A DNA stretch of 64,000 bases from Peptoniphilaceae bacterium. GTDB taxonomy: Bacteria; Bacillota; Clostridia; Tissierellales; Peptoniphilaceae. The stretch covers positions 1 to 64,000 of the forward strand of contig CABJAE010000003.1 of the NCBI GenBank assembly GCA_902363535.1. The letters are read 5' to 3'. Both the position numbers and the translations under genes were made by a program. This document shows positions 51,120-63,500 of this stretch, piece by piece. Below the pieces are notes generated by a model, which made no database searches, was not told where the DNA came from, and saw only the letters and a list, made by a program, of their open reading frames with translations. Every line of letters starts with the position of its first letter. Positions within the stretch are counted from its first letter, which is position 1.

Positions 51120-54100
51120 TTAATTGGCTGCCTTTTGAATTTCTTTATAGGCCCAGTGATTGGCGTCAACATCATTAAATTGCATCGTTCCGGGTCTTCC
51201 GACGACCTTAAAGGCGCGATTTACAATGACAACCAGTTCCGCGCGGGTGACCGTGCGCTCGCCGCCAAAGGTGCCGTCGGGGTAGCCTTGAATGATTCCA
51301 GCATTTTGCACGGCGCCGACGTAGCCGTTGTACCATGCACTGCCTTTCACGTCGTTAAAGCGGGCGTTGTCCACCTTTAGATTTAAGACGCGGGTCATGA
51401 TGGCCGCAAGTTCCGCGCGGGTCATGCTTCCTTCCGGTCGCAAATTGCCGTCGTTGTAGCCGTTTAAAATGGACAGGCCGTAGAGTCGAGCCACGCTATT
51501 TCCGTACCATTCACTGCCGCTTACATCTTTCGGCAGGCGGTAGGCGTCGCTGTTTTGAATGAATTGATTCAAAATTTGAGCCACTTCTCCGCGGGTCACT
51601 TCCTTGTTCGGCTTAAAGCTGCCGTCGGGGAAGCCTTTTACATACGCTTTTTCAGGCGCTTTTACCGTAAAGCTGTGGGCTTTTTGTTCCGCAACTTTCG
51701 GCGCTTCCTTCTTCACCTCCGGTTGTTTTACCTCAGGTTGTTTTACCTCAGGCGCCGATGCTTGATGGCTCGGGCGATAAGAAGGCGCGGGCGATTCGCC
51801 TCTCGGCTCTTGGCGAGGCCAAGGATTCGGTTTCGGAACGGGATTCGGCTTCGGTGTCGGCACATTGGGCTGAGGATTCGGCCTCGGTGTCGGCACATCA
51901 GGCGTCGGCTTCGGCGTCGGCACATCCGGCTCAGGATTTGGCTTCGGCACATCCGGTGTCGGCTCAGGCTTCGGCGTTTCTTTTACCAATTGATCCATGG
52001 CGTTGTAAACAGACGTTACTGCTCGATTGATCTCCGATGCATTGTTGCCTTCTAACGCCGCCATGGCCGAATGAATGGCCTCTTCAAGCTTGGCTTTCGA
52101 TTCCGCCGTGTACGATGGGGCGGCAAGTTTTGCTTCCGCTTTTTCAATGGCCTCCTTCAAAGCCGTTTTTGCTTTTTCAAGGCCGTCGTCCACCTTCGGC
52201 GGTTTTTCTTCCGATTCTTCGATCTTCTTCATGTTAGCGATATCATAGCTTAAACGCATGATATCTTCGTTAAAGCCCGGTCCGTTACCGATGACGTATT
52301 TTACTTTTACGAAATGTTCCGGACGAGGGTCTTTGTCCATGTCGATGGTGAACGAGCTTAAGTCGCCCATGGCATCGGTCACTTTGTCGATGACGGGCAT
52401 GGCGTCCACTTTGCCTTCCCCGTCGGAGGAAGCAAAGAGAATGTCTTTTAAATGACCTTCCGTGTTCCCAAATGGAAGAACTTTGCAGTTGACGACGACA
52501 CGGTAATGAACCTTGCCTTCTTTGTCCGTTGTCTTAATCACCTTCGCAGGGGATTTGAAGACGCCGGCGGCCATGGATTCCTGATCCTTGCTTGCGTGAA
52601 GGGCTCTAAAGGGAAGTTCGTAGATTTCCGTTTTTTCCACTTCTTGCGAGGGTTTTTCCAAAAGATCGATGGCTTCTTTTAAGGTCTTCCGTCCGTGTTT
52701 CAAACTGTCCAAACTGGAATTTTCGTCATCGGCAATCTTTTGTACGAAAGCGATGCGCTCTTGCAATTGCAACCAGCTCTTCGGCGTGTAATCACTTTCT
52801 TTGAGCTCGCGAGCCGCCAAAAGTTCTTGTTTTAACGCTTCCCGCTCGGCTTCACGCTCTTTCTTGCCCGTAACGGAGTGAAGTTTCGCCATGGCATCGG
52901 TTAATTCCTGTGCCGCGGCATTGACATCTTCTTGGGCGGGGAAGGGGCGATTGAAGATTTCTTCTGCCGCTTCCACTGCCAATTCCAAGCGGTCGAAGGA
53001 TTCCGGCGTATAATCCTCTGCCTTGTATTGGGCCTCTCTGTAAGCTTTCAACGCGTCTTCCAATACTTTTTTGTCTACTAAAGCCGCATCGTCTTTTCGT
53101 TTCAATCCGTCAAGGGCCTCATTCAGATCCATGGCGGCAATATCCACCACGTCTTGATTCTTTTTCCCGTCGGGTTTTTGAAGGATGGCTTTCGCATCGT
53201 TTAAGGCTTTCGCTACTTCTTTCCAGGATTCATCGGTGTAGTCGTCCGCCTTTAAACCTTCCGCCCGCTTAATGGCCTTCTCTAATTTCGATTGATCGAA
53301 GCGAGATTCGCCTTTCTTGCGCAGCTTGCTGAGGCCCTCTCTTAAATTGTTGCAGACCTTGTCCACGTCATCTTGGCTTGCCTTGTCGTTGGCTATGGTT
53401 TGGTCCACTAAGGGCAGGTAAGCATCGATGTACTTCCAATTGCGAATATCTTCTTCCGTTTCGATGGCGTAGTCCGACTTATGGGCCAAGGCTTCGCGTG
53501 CCTTGGCAACTAATGCGCGAAGTTCATTCTTATCGACGTAATTGGGATCTTTTTCATTCAGCGGCGTAAGGGCGACGTTCCAGGCACTTGCATTGGAATT
53601 GGCGGCCCATGTTTTGGAACGTTTACTTAATCCGTAATAGCCGTCTTCCATATCTTGGAGTTCCACATGGGAAGGAATGAAATCGAGGCGTACGGTCTTT
53701 TCACTTACTCCCGGTGCAAATTCAATGTTTTGCTCCGTTCGGTACACGTCTTGACCGATTAACTTTAAGCGAAGGCCGCCCTCGTAGCCCTTACGGTTTA
53801 AGCGAACATTTAATTCTTTGCTTTCGATGCTGCGCACGTTCACGTTCTTCGTCAACAGTTTTTGGCTGTCCACGGTGAAATCTTCGCCGCCGTCGACCAT
53901 GGCGTAATAGCCTTTTTGAATGCCGCTGACATCGATGGTGTAATTGCCTAAGGGCAGCTTAATGGTTCGAAGGCTGGGGTTTACAATGGTCGGTACGTAT
54001 TCCTGTCCTTCCACGTCTTTATTTTTTATCAGGAGGGAGACATTCGCATTGTCCGGATTGGTCATACTGATATGAACATCTGCCGTATCCACGGATACGA

Positions 54101-57100
54101 AGCGGACTTCCAGCTCTTTCACAAGTTCGTCTTGTCTTATTTCGAATTCGCGGGTTTTCTCGCCGATTAATTTGTAGTTTCCGTCTTTTACATTGACCAC
54201 AAGTACGTGCTTACCGGGAGAAAGATTATTGGGGTCTTCAATTTTTCCGTCGGGACTTTGTACCGTCCAGGTAAAGGCTTCTGCGGGCACGGGATCGTTG
54301 CCGACCAATGCCTTGATGCGCACGCTTCGTTCGCTACCGGTGCGTTCGCCGCTCGTCAGGGGATAGCGCAAATCGTTGCGGGCTTGGTCGTTAATTTCCA
54401 CTTCGTAATCTTCGATCTTTATATTTTTTAAGTCGAAAACATATTTCCCGTTTTCCATCTTGGGCTCGATGGTGTCTTTGCCTTTTTTCAAGCGCACGGA
54501 AAGAATGCCGGAGCCGTTTTCGTCGATGGATTCGATGGTGTAGGTGCTCTTGTCGCCGTTAAAGTAGGCCTTCTTTACGCGGGGATACACTCTGTCCATG
54601 GTCATGGGAAATTCCATGACTTGGCTGTCTGCGCCGATGGATTTTCCGGCGGCGGCGACTTTTACCGTCATGTGGTATTTTCCGTCGGGAAGGGGCGTGC
54701 CCGATGAATCGGTGCCGTTCCATTGCCAGTGGGGCTTGGTGGTCATCATATTATTGGCAAACATATTGCCCACCCTCGGATCCACGAAGTAGTTTTTCAC
54801 GCCGTGGTCTTCCGGGTTTTTGCTGTAATAAACCAGCTTGCCCTGATGATTTCTAATGGCGATTTCGACGCCGCCGTAGTTTCTCAGGAAGGTCGCCATA
54901 AAGATGGCCTTGTCCGCTCTGCCGTCGCCGTTGGGCGAGAAGGCGATCTTTTCTTTATCGAAGATGGGATTTGCCTTCGTCGATTTCGCTTGCGCGCCCA
55001 ATACGATGAGGTTTTTGTCGATTTCGCCGCCGATATTGGTGCCGTAGTAATCGTCTTCGCCGCCTTTGTCGTAGTAATAGGAGCGCTTATTTGCCTTTAC
55101 CAAATCGTAAAGGGGTGTCTCCGCTATTTCCAGCTTGTCGAAATTGCCGTGGAAGCCCACAAAGGGCGCGGATAAATTCACGCCGCCCTGTTCTTCGCAG
55201 AAGACAAAACCTTCCAGGAAGAAGCCGTTGGGCATGGTTTCTTTCAGCTTGTCCAGTCCCGTCACGGGAAGTTCCACGGTTAATTCTACGGATTCGTGTG
55301 CTTCCACGGTCACGGTTTTATTTTCGCTTTCGGAAATCTTTTGAGGACGCAAGAGGATCTTGCCGCCTTCGACCTGATCCGTGTTTAACACGCCGTAATA
55401 GGTGTAGGTCTTGGCCTTATCTGACAAATTAACAATTTTAAAGGGCACGGTGACTTTGTCACCACTTAAGTTTTTGCCTAGATTGATGGAGGTTAAGCCG
55501 TGGGACCCTTCGATAAAGGCGGTGGCTGTAATGGCTTTATCCACTTGCATCAGGCCCGAGCCTTGTTGACGGGGCGATGCGTAGGCGCCGGAATCATTGT
55601 ATTTGTACGGTTGGGCCGTAGACATTAACAGCTTTTTAATGAGATCGTACTTCTTATCGCCGCGAATGCCGGAGAAGTCTTTCTCGACCCGTTGTTTCAC
55701 AAGGGCCACGCCGCCGGCCACGTGGGGTGCGGCCATGGACGTGCCGTCCATAACGCCGTATTGATTGTCGTTTAATGAAGAGAGGATGCCGCCACCCGGT
55801 GCCGCAATGTCCGGCTTCAAATTGCCGTTTGGCGTCAAGCCCCAAGAGGAAAATTCCGACGGTTGGCCGCCGTCTTCGCTAAGGCTGTAAACATACTCGT
55901 CGTTAAAACGAATTTGCGCCCGGGGATTTCTTTCGACGATGTTCTTTAAATAAAGGCCGTCTTTCCTGTTGACGAAGGCCGCGGGAATGGTCGTCCCCGG
56001 TGCCTCCACTTGAATCAAAGGCATGTTCGGCTCGTTATCGTAAATAATCACACCGGCATAGCCCTTGTCCCGCGCGTTGTTGATCTTGTCCGCAAAGGAA
56101 AGGGGTTCGCCGGCAACCGGGCCCGGCTCGCCGCGCTCGATTAAAGCGTAGGTGTTTTCATTTCCCTGTTCTTTAAAATCATCCGGCCGTCCGTAACCGC
56201 AATCTTTTAAGAAAACCCATTGATCCGTTACCTTGCCAATTTTCGTCGGCTGGAAACTTAACACGCGGTCGTCGCCCATCAATTGAATGCCCTTTTTGGC
56301 CACTTTCATGTTTTGAATGGAGGCCACGGAAAGAGAATTGGGGCTGACGGAGGGATCGGCCAACATGCCGATGTCCGGATTTTCCGCTTTCGGTTTGCTG
56401 TTTGAACCGGGAGAGTAGCCGAAGAAGCCGTTGTTCCCCGCCGCAATGGCCACGAGGATTCCCGCTTGCTTCGCTTTTTCAAGGGCGAGCACGGTGTTGG
56501 GGAAGACGTAATCTTCCGTACCTGCCGGGGAACCGATGCTGATGTTCATGGAATCCACGCCCAGTTTAATGGCGTCGTCAATGGCCTTGGTATAAATTTC
56601 CGCCGAAGTGCCGTTTCCGAAGACGCCGCCGCCAAAGACGCGCATAAAGACGATTTGCGCTTCCGGCGCTACCCCTTGGATTTTTTCGCTGTTCCCTGCC
56701 ACAATGCCCGAGACGTGCATGCCGTGGCTCATGGGATCGAATTCTTTGATGGAGGTGGATTTGTTGGCGTAGTTGTAGCCAAAGGGAATTTTCGAGCTGA
56801 AGTAATCGCCGCGGGCGATGTCCAAATCGTCGATCAACTTCTTGACTTCGCCTTGGCTTTTGATGCGGCCGCTGTTCGGGTCGCTGAGCTTCATGGCTTC
56901 GTGGTAAGGATCCACGCCGGAGTCGATGACGGCGATGACGCTGCCTTTTCCGGCGTAGCTTTTTTTCCACGCCTTGTTTGCTTCCACCATGTTATTGGAC
57001 GAGATGTCCGTCTTTCCGAAGGAGCGGGGCATGATGGGTTTTTTCGGCGCCTTGAACTGTTGGGAAATTTCCACCGAGGCGACGTCTGTCATTTTTTCAA

Positions 57101-57500
57101 TGGCGCCAATGTCTTTCCTCTGCACTTCCAAAGCGACGCCGGTGTAGGCCACGTCGTAGGTTTCTACGACATTGTACTTAATTCCCGCGTCCTTTAAACT
57201 CTTGTAAAAAGTTTCCCGCGCCGCACGGGCATAGGCCACTTGCGCGCGAATATTCTCTCTTGTATTTAAATCTTCGGCATCCACCGACGGTAATCCCGTT
57301 CTCTTTTCTCGCTTGCGCTCTTTCAGTGCGACGAGCAAGGTAATTTTTTCCGATGGATCTTTGTCGCCAAAGGAGGCAGCTTTGGCCGTCCCATTGGGGG
57401 CGGCTGCAAAGCTCGGACTCATCATGGCTGTAAAGAGCATTAAGAAACTTAATACCACAGGTATGACAAATCGTCTGAAACGAACTCCTTGTTTACTCAT
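51120..57500 (-). CDS. SLH-anchored subtilisin-like protease with NEAT-like domain
   Basis: A 2,126-residue surface protease: a signal peptide (1-33), inhibitor-like propeptide (about 50-150), S8 domain with Asp193 (VIAVIDSGVDP), His262 (HGMHVSG), Asn356 and Ser588 (DGTSMAAPHVAGG), split by a protease-associated domain (about 400-540). Then come Fn3-like and FlgD-like domains as in lactocepin/C5a peptidase (about 680-1000), several FIVAR-type helical repeats (about 1330-1620), a NEAT-like domain (about 1627-1757; ESMAAGVF, TEGHLKDILF), one more helical repeat, a Pro-rich spacer and three SLH domains (about 1945-2126). The catalytic residues are intact. It lies 36 bases after the Shr-like gene and is likely cotranscribed. 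The substrate is unknown; haemoproteins are the natural guess. Confidence 0.88.
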   Translation of the reverse strand: MSKQGVRFRRFVIPVVLSFLMLFTAMMSPSFAAAPNGTAKAASFGDKDPSEKITLLVALKERKREKRTGLPSVDAEDLNTRENIRAQVAYARAARETFYKSLKDAGIKYNVVETYDVAYTGVALEVQRKDIGAIEKMTDVASVEISQQFKAPKKPIMPRSFGKTDISSNNMVEANKAWKKSYAGKGSVIAVIDSGVDPYHEAMKLSDPNSGRIKSQGEVKKLIDDLDIARGDYFSSKIPFGYNYANKSTSIKEFDPMSHGMHVSGIVAGNSEKIQGVAPEAQIVFMRVFGGGVFGNGTSAEIYTKAIDDAIKLGVDSMNISIGSPAGTEDYVFPNTVLALEKAKQAGILVAIAAGNNGFFGYSPGSNSKPKAENPDIGMLADPSVSPNSLSVASIQNMKVAKKGIQLMGDDRVLSFQPTKIGKVTDQWVFLKDCGYGRPDDFKEQGNENTYALIERGEPGPVAGEPLSFADKINNARDKGYAGVIIYDNEPNMPLIQVEAPGTTIPAAFVNRKDGLYLKNIVERNPRAQIRFNDEYVYSLSEDGGQPSEFSSWGLTPNGNLKPDIAAPGGGILSSLNDNQYGVMDGTSMAAPHVAGGVALVKQRVEKDFSGIRGDKKYDLIKKLLMSTAQPYKYNDSGAYASPRQQGSGLMQVDKAITATAFIEGSHGLTSINLGKNLSGDKVTVPFKIVNLSDKAKTYTYYGVLNTDQVEGGKILLRPQKISESENKTVTVEAHESVELTVELPVTGLDKLKETMPNGFFLEGFVFCEEQGGVNLSAPFVGFHGNFDKLEIAETPLYDLVKANKRSYYYDKGGEDDYYGTNIGGEIDKNLIVLGAQAKSTKANPIFDKEKIAFSPNGDGRADKAIFMATFLRNYGGVEIAIRNHQGKLVYYSKNPEDHGVKNYFVDPRVGNMFANNMMTTKPHWQWNGTDSSGTPLPDGKYHMTVKVAAAGKSIGADSQVMEFPMTMDRVYPRVKKAYFNGDKSTYTIESIDENGSGILSVRLKKGKDTIEPKMENGKYVFDLKNIKIEDYEVEINDQARNDLRYPLTSGERTGSERSVRIKALVGNDPVPAEAFTWTVQSPDGKIEDPNNLSPGKHVLVVNVKDGNYKLIGEKTREFEIRQDELVKELEVRFVSVDTADVHISMTNPDNANVSLLIKNKDVEGQEYVPTIVNPSLRTIKLPLGNYTIDVSGIQKGYYAMVDGGEDFTVDSQKLLTKNVNVRSIESKELNVRLNRKGYEGGLRLKLIGQDVYRTEQNIEFAPGVSEKTVRLDFIPSHVELQDMEDGYYGLSKRSKTWAANSNASAWNVALTPLNEKDPNYVDKNELRALVAKAREALAHKSDYAIETEEDIRNWKYIDAYLPLVDQTIANDKASQDDVDKVCNNLREGLSKLRKKGESRFDQSKLEKAIKRAEGLKADDYTDESWKEVAKALNDAKAILQKPDGKKNQDVVDIAAMDLNEALDGLKRKDDAALVDKKVLEDALKAYREAQYKAEDYTPESFDRLELAVEAAEEIFNRPFPAQEDVNAAAQELTDAMAKLHSVTGKKEREAEREALKQELLAARELKESDYTPKSWLQLQERIAFVQKIADDENSSLDSLKHGRKTLKEAIDLLEKPSQEVEKTEIYELPFRALHASKDQESMAAGVFKSPAKVIKTTDKEGKVHYRVVVNCKVLPFGNTEGHLKDILFASSDGEGKVDAMPVIDKVTDAMGDLSSFTIDMDKDPRPEHFVKVKYVIGNGPGFNEDIMRLSYDIANMKKIEESEEKPPKVDDGLEKAKTALKEAIEKAEAKLAAPSYTAESKAKLEEAIHSAMAALEGNNASEINRAVTSVYNAMDQLVKETPKPEPTPDVPKPNPEPDVPTPKPTPDVPTPRPNPQPNVPTPKPNPVPKPNPWPRQEPRGESPAPSYRPSHQASAPEVKQPEVKQPEVKKEAPKVAEQKAHSFTVKAPEKAYVKGFPDGSFKPNKEVTRGEVAQILNQFIQNSDAYRLPKDVSGSEWYGNSVARLYGLSILNGYNDGNLRPEGSMTRAELAAIMTRVLNLKVDNARFNDVKGSAWYNGYVGAVQNAGIIQGYPDGTFGGERTVTRAELVVIVNRAFKVVGRPGTMQFNDVDANHWAYKEIQKAAN

Positions 57501-57536
57501 TGGATGAGCATCCTCTCTTTCTTACTTTTTCCGCAA

Positions 57537-60500
57537 TTAGTTGGCGGCTTTTTGAATGTCCTCGTAAGCCCAGTGGTTTTCCGGCAAATCGCTGAACGCT
57601 TTGCGGGATTGTTTCTTGGGAATATTGAATGCGCGGTTAATCATGGCGATAATTTCCGCACGGGTAATGACGCGGTCTCCGCCAAAGGATCCGTCCTCGT
57701 AGCCGACGACGATGCCCGCTTCTTTCAGGGCGCCGGCATAGCCTGCATACCACGCGTTTGCGGGAACATCTTTAAATCCGCCCTGTTTCGGTTGAAGGCC
57801 TTTTAATCTGGCGATCATGGTCACCGCTTGGGCTCTGGTTACCCCTTCATTGGGACGGTAATTGCCGTCGCCGTAGCCGGTAATAATGCCTGCATTGATT
57901 AAGGTTTTAAAGCTGTCGAAATACCAATCCGTGGGGCGAATGTCTGCCAGGGCTTTTTGTAAATCGCCGCTTACGCTTACAAAACGCGCCAGCATGGTGG
58001 CGATTTCCGAACGAACCACCTTTTGATTCGGTTTAAAGCTTCCGTCGGGATAGCCTTTGACGAAGGCTTCTTTCGGCACATTGACCGTAAAGTTCCGTTT
58101 CGTTTCCGTTACCTTCGGTTTTTCAACCGGTTTGCTTTCCTGAGGTTTCGACGAAGCGGATTGGGTGTTTGCGCCGAATCGATTGCTTGCGCTACCGGAA
58201 GAGGAGCCGCCGGGCCTGTTTTTATTTTCATTGGAAGGATTCGGTGTCGGCTTCGGTTGCGGCTGCGGCGTCGGCTTCGGCTGCGGCTTCGGTTGCGGAT
58301 TCGGCTTCGGTTGCGGTTGAGGCGTCGGTTGAGGCGTCGGTTTTTGTGCTTCTTTTAAGCCGGCGACTGCTTTTCCAAGATCGGCTTTCGCCTTGTCTAT
58401 GGCCGCTTTGTCCCTTCCCGCTACATCTCTTTCTGCCTGAGTGATGGCCTTTTCCACCGCTGTTTTCGTTTCGGCCGTGTAGGCCTTGCCGTCTTTCAAT
58501 TTAGCTTTTGCTACTTTGATGGCCTTGGTTAAAGCCGTTTTCGCTTCTTGAAGCTTGGCGTCTTCTTGTGGAACAACTTCCTTTTCTTTAAGGGCCTTCA
58601 CGGCTTCTTCAAGATCAGCTTTTGCCGCGTTCATAGCTTCGGCATCGTTGCCTTTTAATGCTTCATTAGCAGCTACCACTTTTTCTTCTACTGCTTGCTT
58701 CGTTTCGTCGGTGTAATCTTTGCCGTCTTTAAGCGTAGCTTCTGCGGCTGCGATGGCCTTGGTTAAAGCTGCTTTCGCTTCTTGAAGCTTGGCGTCTTCT
58801 TGTGGAACAACTTCCTTTTCTTTAAGGGCCTTCACGGCATTTTCAAGATTAGCTTTTGCCGCGTTCATGGCCGCTGCTTCGTTGCCTTTTAATGCTTCGT
58901 TAGCAGCTACCACTTTTTCTTCTACTGCTTGCTTCGTTTCGTCGGTGTAATCTTTGCCGTCTTTAAGCGTAGCTTCTGCCGCCTCAATGGCTGCCCTTAA
59001 CGCATCCTTTGCCTTAGCAAGGCTCTCATCGGCCGACGTTTCGGGCGTCTTGAAGTCGACCGAGTAATAGAATTCCGTTTCGAAATTATTCTTCGAAAGC
59101 ATGAGGCGTCGGGTCAGTTTGTAATTCGCGCCGGAATCCAACGCTGTTTCAATGACGGGGTTTAAGCTGTCCACCGGATCGATTTCCGATTCGATCTCGT
59201 TGTGGCCCTTGTTTTTCACAAAACCGTTATAGACCACTGTGGCCTTGACGCCGTCAATTTTTTCAATGGTGTCTTGAATCTTCCAGTCCCATCCGTCTTT
59301 ATCCAAGACTTGTGCTATGGCCAATTGCTCGTTGCCTGTGCGAATGCCGTATTTCCTGTAAATGGTGTTTTCCACAAAGTCTTTGTATTCGCCGGGGCTC
59401 TTGAAGAATTTCCAATCGTTAATGTCGCCGCTATTCCAGTAGAACATTTGAAGTAAATCCAAATCTTGGCTTACCTTTACTTTGCCCTCTGCATAGCTCA
59501 CTTGTGCATTCATGGCGCTACGTTGCGGTTGGTAATAGTTGTCGTGGGTGTCTTTTATGGTCACGCCCGCTTTTTTAATGATGGCCAATTCGGCGTCCGT
59601 CAAGGTAGATTTCAAGTAGTTGCAGGATACGTCGAATTTATTGAAGCGCACCCGTTGACCGCTTGCTTTTGCCGCGATTTTATCGAAGGGAATGTTTTTC
59701 AACAGATTGCCCTTTACGATTAAATTCGGATACTTCGTGGCGTATTTATTGGCGTTATCCGCCATGCGCAGCCAGAGGCTTTCCGGCAGGGATTCAATTT
59801 CGTTGTTTTCCAGGTAAAGAGATACCAGTCTGTTTAATTGATCCATGGTCTTCGGAAGGGCCTTCAGCCTGTTGTTGTTGGCGCGAAGTTCTTCCAAGGA
59901 TTTGTACTTGCCGAATGCTTCCGGCAGGGCTGTCAATTCATTGTCGTTCACATTGATGATTCTCAAGCGTCTATACTTGTCCGCCAAAACTCCGTCCAGG
60001 CTGGTCAATTTGTTTTCGGAAGCATAGAAGGTTTCCAGGCGACTCGCATCTTTTAAGAAGCCTTCCGGCAGTTTTTCAATGCCGTTGTTGGACAGGTCGA
60101 TCTCCTTGATGTATTTGTTTTTCGCCAACAGGCCTTTGTCCAGGTCTTTCAATTTGTTCCCGGACATCCACAAGGTGGAGAGGTATTCGTTGTTATCGAA
60201 AATGCCCTTGGGAAGGCTTTCGAGCTTGTTGCCGTAAATATTAATATGGGTGAGGCCCGTCATCTTATCGAAAAGCCCTGCGGGAATTTCGGTAATGTCG
60301 TTGCTGGAAAGCTCGATGCCCGTCACGCCGGGGCCGAGATCCTTCAACATGGAAATATCCGGCGTCTTAGCGATTTTTTCTCCGGAAAGATCCAGGTGGC
60401 CCGTGGCCTTTTGCAATTCTTCAGGGGAAAGCTTGCCGTCATCGTCCAAATCCTTTACGCCGGCATCGATAAGCTTCAAGGTAAGATTGTCGGCGTTTCT

Positions 60501-63500
60501 CTTCTTTTGTGCTTCGGGATCCGTGGGATCGTCATAGCCTGTAAAGCCTTTTTTAATAGGGGCTTTAAAGTGGAGGTCGGCCTTTGTATACTTATCGAAC
60601 TGATCTTTTTTGTCGGCACTTCCTCCCATCATGCCGTTTACAAGAACAGCGAGCTTTTGAATTTGATCCAAGTCCTTCACTTCGCAAGTGTAGATGGCTT
60701 GATCTTGTTTTAAGCCATCGGTGGTTTTTACGCCGGATTTAAATTGACCGTCGATCTTCATGCCTAGGTCCAGTATTAGATTCGCCAGTCTGCCTGCTCG
60801 CAAGGACAAGGTCATTTTGCCGTCCTCTACGACAAGCCTGGCGCGATTGCCGATAATGCCGCTTACCATAGGAAGGTCTGTGGTTTCGCCCTCTCTCGAT
60901 GCCATAAATCGAATGGTGTATACGCCGTCGGGAAGCTTGTCCGTTAAATTGAAGTTGTCGGTCTTCGCAGGTGCCTCGCCGGCTTTTCTGTTTTCCCACT
61001 GGCTTCCGTCGGAGAAGACCACTTTAATGTGAGGATTTTCTCCCGCCTTTTCTATGGCCTCTTGCAGGTCTCTGCTAATGACGTCGAAGGCATTGACGCT
61101 GCCGTAGGAGCAGTAGCCTTCCACATTCTTAACGGATTCCCTGCCGTTAATCGTAAAGGTGGCTTCCTTTATGGCCTTGGCTAAGGCCTTTTGTGCTTCT
61201 TTTTCATCTTTGTTCGGATAGTTTTTAAAGTAAATCTTTAGTGATTTCGAGCCGTAGCTTGAGGTTTCGAGTTTCACCGCTTCAATGGCGAATCGTTCAT
61301 TGAGCTTCCTTGTATCCCCCGGCTTATCTTTTACGCCGGAAGTGACGAAGTAGTAGCTGAATTTGTCCGCTTCAAAGACGATGTTGTTCCCTTGGATCTT
61401 CACGCCTTTTACAAGTTCGGGTGCCGCTGTACTTTCTTTGTCGTAATGGTAAACCTTTACGCTGTCTTTATCGTGGGCCCCAAGGGGAAGGGTCACCATG
61501 ATTTTGCGCTTCGGCTGTTGTTTCGCATTGTTAAGCAAGAAGCTGATGTCAAAAGCCGTTACAGTCTTGGCTTTTTCGGCAACAGATTTCACCGCTTCAT
61601 TGTCTTTTACAAATTGATCGCCTGTGACACTTACAACTTTTAATTCCGTTCCGTCTTTGAACGCGCCCTTCGGGTATTCAACCGTTACCTTCGCCGCGTC
61701 GTCGGTTTTGGTGATCATCTTGTCGCTTGTCATGGCGTAGGTGGTAAAGGTGTTGGTGGAGTAGGTGATAAAATCCCCTTCCACTTTCGGTTCCACTTTG
61801 TAGGTTCCCGTTTGCAGTTGATCGTCGTCATCTTCGTAAGCATAGGCTTGATATAAATTAACGCCTGTCTTGTTGTGGCTGCCTAGGGGGAAGAATAGCT
61901 TCACATTCTTAATCGTACCTTGCTTTGCTCCGTTCTTTACGAAAGAAACAGTGTAGGCGGTGAAGTTGCCTGCATTTTCAATTTCCTTGGCAGCATTTTT
62001 ATAGGTTTTTAAGAATGTCGCTTTTTCGACTTTCTCTACTTTAAATTCCGTTCCCTCTTCAAAGACATCGGACATGTATTCCGCTTTTACGCCTGTGGCA
62101 GCATCGACTTTGGTGACGAGCGTCGGCTCTTCCGGTTGCGGTTTCGGCGCATTGGGATCTGCCACGGGCTTAATGGTCACGGTTTTGGTCGCCGTCGTGT
62201 TGTCGTTGTAGGTAATTTCCACTTTGATTTCGCTCTTGCCGTAAAGGGCTTTGGCGATTTCTACATCGTTGGAAACGTAGTGATCGGTGACCGTACTAAA
62301 ACCAAAGGTCGATTTGTCGTATGCTTTTCCGTTGATCTTAATGGTCTTAATTTCGTTTCCAACTTCTTTTGCCTTTTGAGCCGAACCGAAATCCAATTCC
62401 AATTGCGGTGAGGCTCCATTGATTCTAAAGATAATGTTTTGAATGGGGTATTCGTCTTTCTTTCCGGTTTCAGGTGCCGGCGTTTCGTGGCCGCTTTCGC
62501 CCGGTTTGTTGTCCCAAACGGAACCGTCGGAGAAGGTAACTACAATATGAGGATCTTCCCCGGCTTCTTTTATTGCTTTCCCTAAAGCCGGTCCGCCATA
62601 TTCACTGGTAGAATAAGCTTCAAAACATTCCGTCGAACCGCGCGTGATCCAACCTTGAACATTGGTAATTTTTTCTCCGCCATTGATTTGGAAAGAGGCA
62701 TTCTTCATGGCTTCTTCTAAAGCATTGCTCTCTTCCCTATTGGAACTCAGCGGAAGGTTTTTAAAGAAAATTTTAGGCGTACTGTAGTCGTATTCCTTTT
62801 TCCAGTTTTTAGAGAAACCGATGCGCTCGATTTGGAAGCGCTTCGCCAATGTGTTTTCATTGCCCGTTTCCGGTTTTTGCTTTTTATCTTCCTTTTCAAT
62901 GTATTTCTTCACATCGAATTTAATTTCTTTCGGCGCTACATAGCCCGCTTGGGTGTAGGTAATGGTATTGTCGTCTTTAAAGCCGATTTCGATTTTGTGG
63001 GCCTTGTTGTCCAGTAATTTTAAGCCCGTCATGGCAAATTCGAGCTTCCCATTAAACAGCGTAAGATCTCTCGTGTCTTTCTTCGCATCGATAAAGAAGT
63101 TTGTAAAGCCCGGTCTTAAATCATTGCCTTGATTGTCGTCGACGAGGATGTAACGAATGTTTTGGAAGTATTTGGTATGCCATTGATCTTGCGGCGTATC
63201 ACTTGAAAGGATCAGGGCGTTGCCTAATTTTTCAGGCGTTCCCACACCGGTAATTTCCAAACCTTCTGCCATGCCGCCGGTATTCACTTGGCTAAGTTTA
63301 TTATTCGGCGCAGGTTCTTTGTTTTCGTCCACATAGCCCGCTTCCGTCTTCACGACTTCCGAGCCGTCTTTCATAATAATTTTAAATTCGTGGGCGGTTT
63401 TTCTGCCGAAGTTTTCTACAATGGCCGCCGCGTCTTTCATCTTATCCCAAGTGCGGAAAACGCCGCCTTGCCAGAGGAGATTGGGATAATTGTCGCTGCC

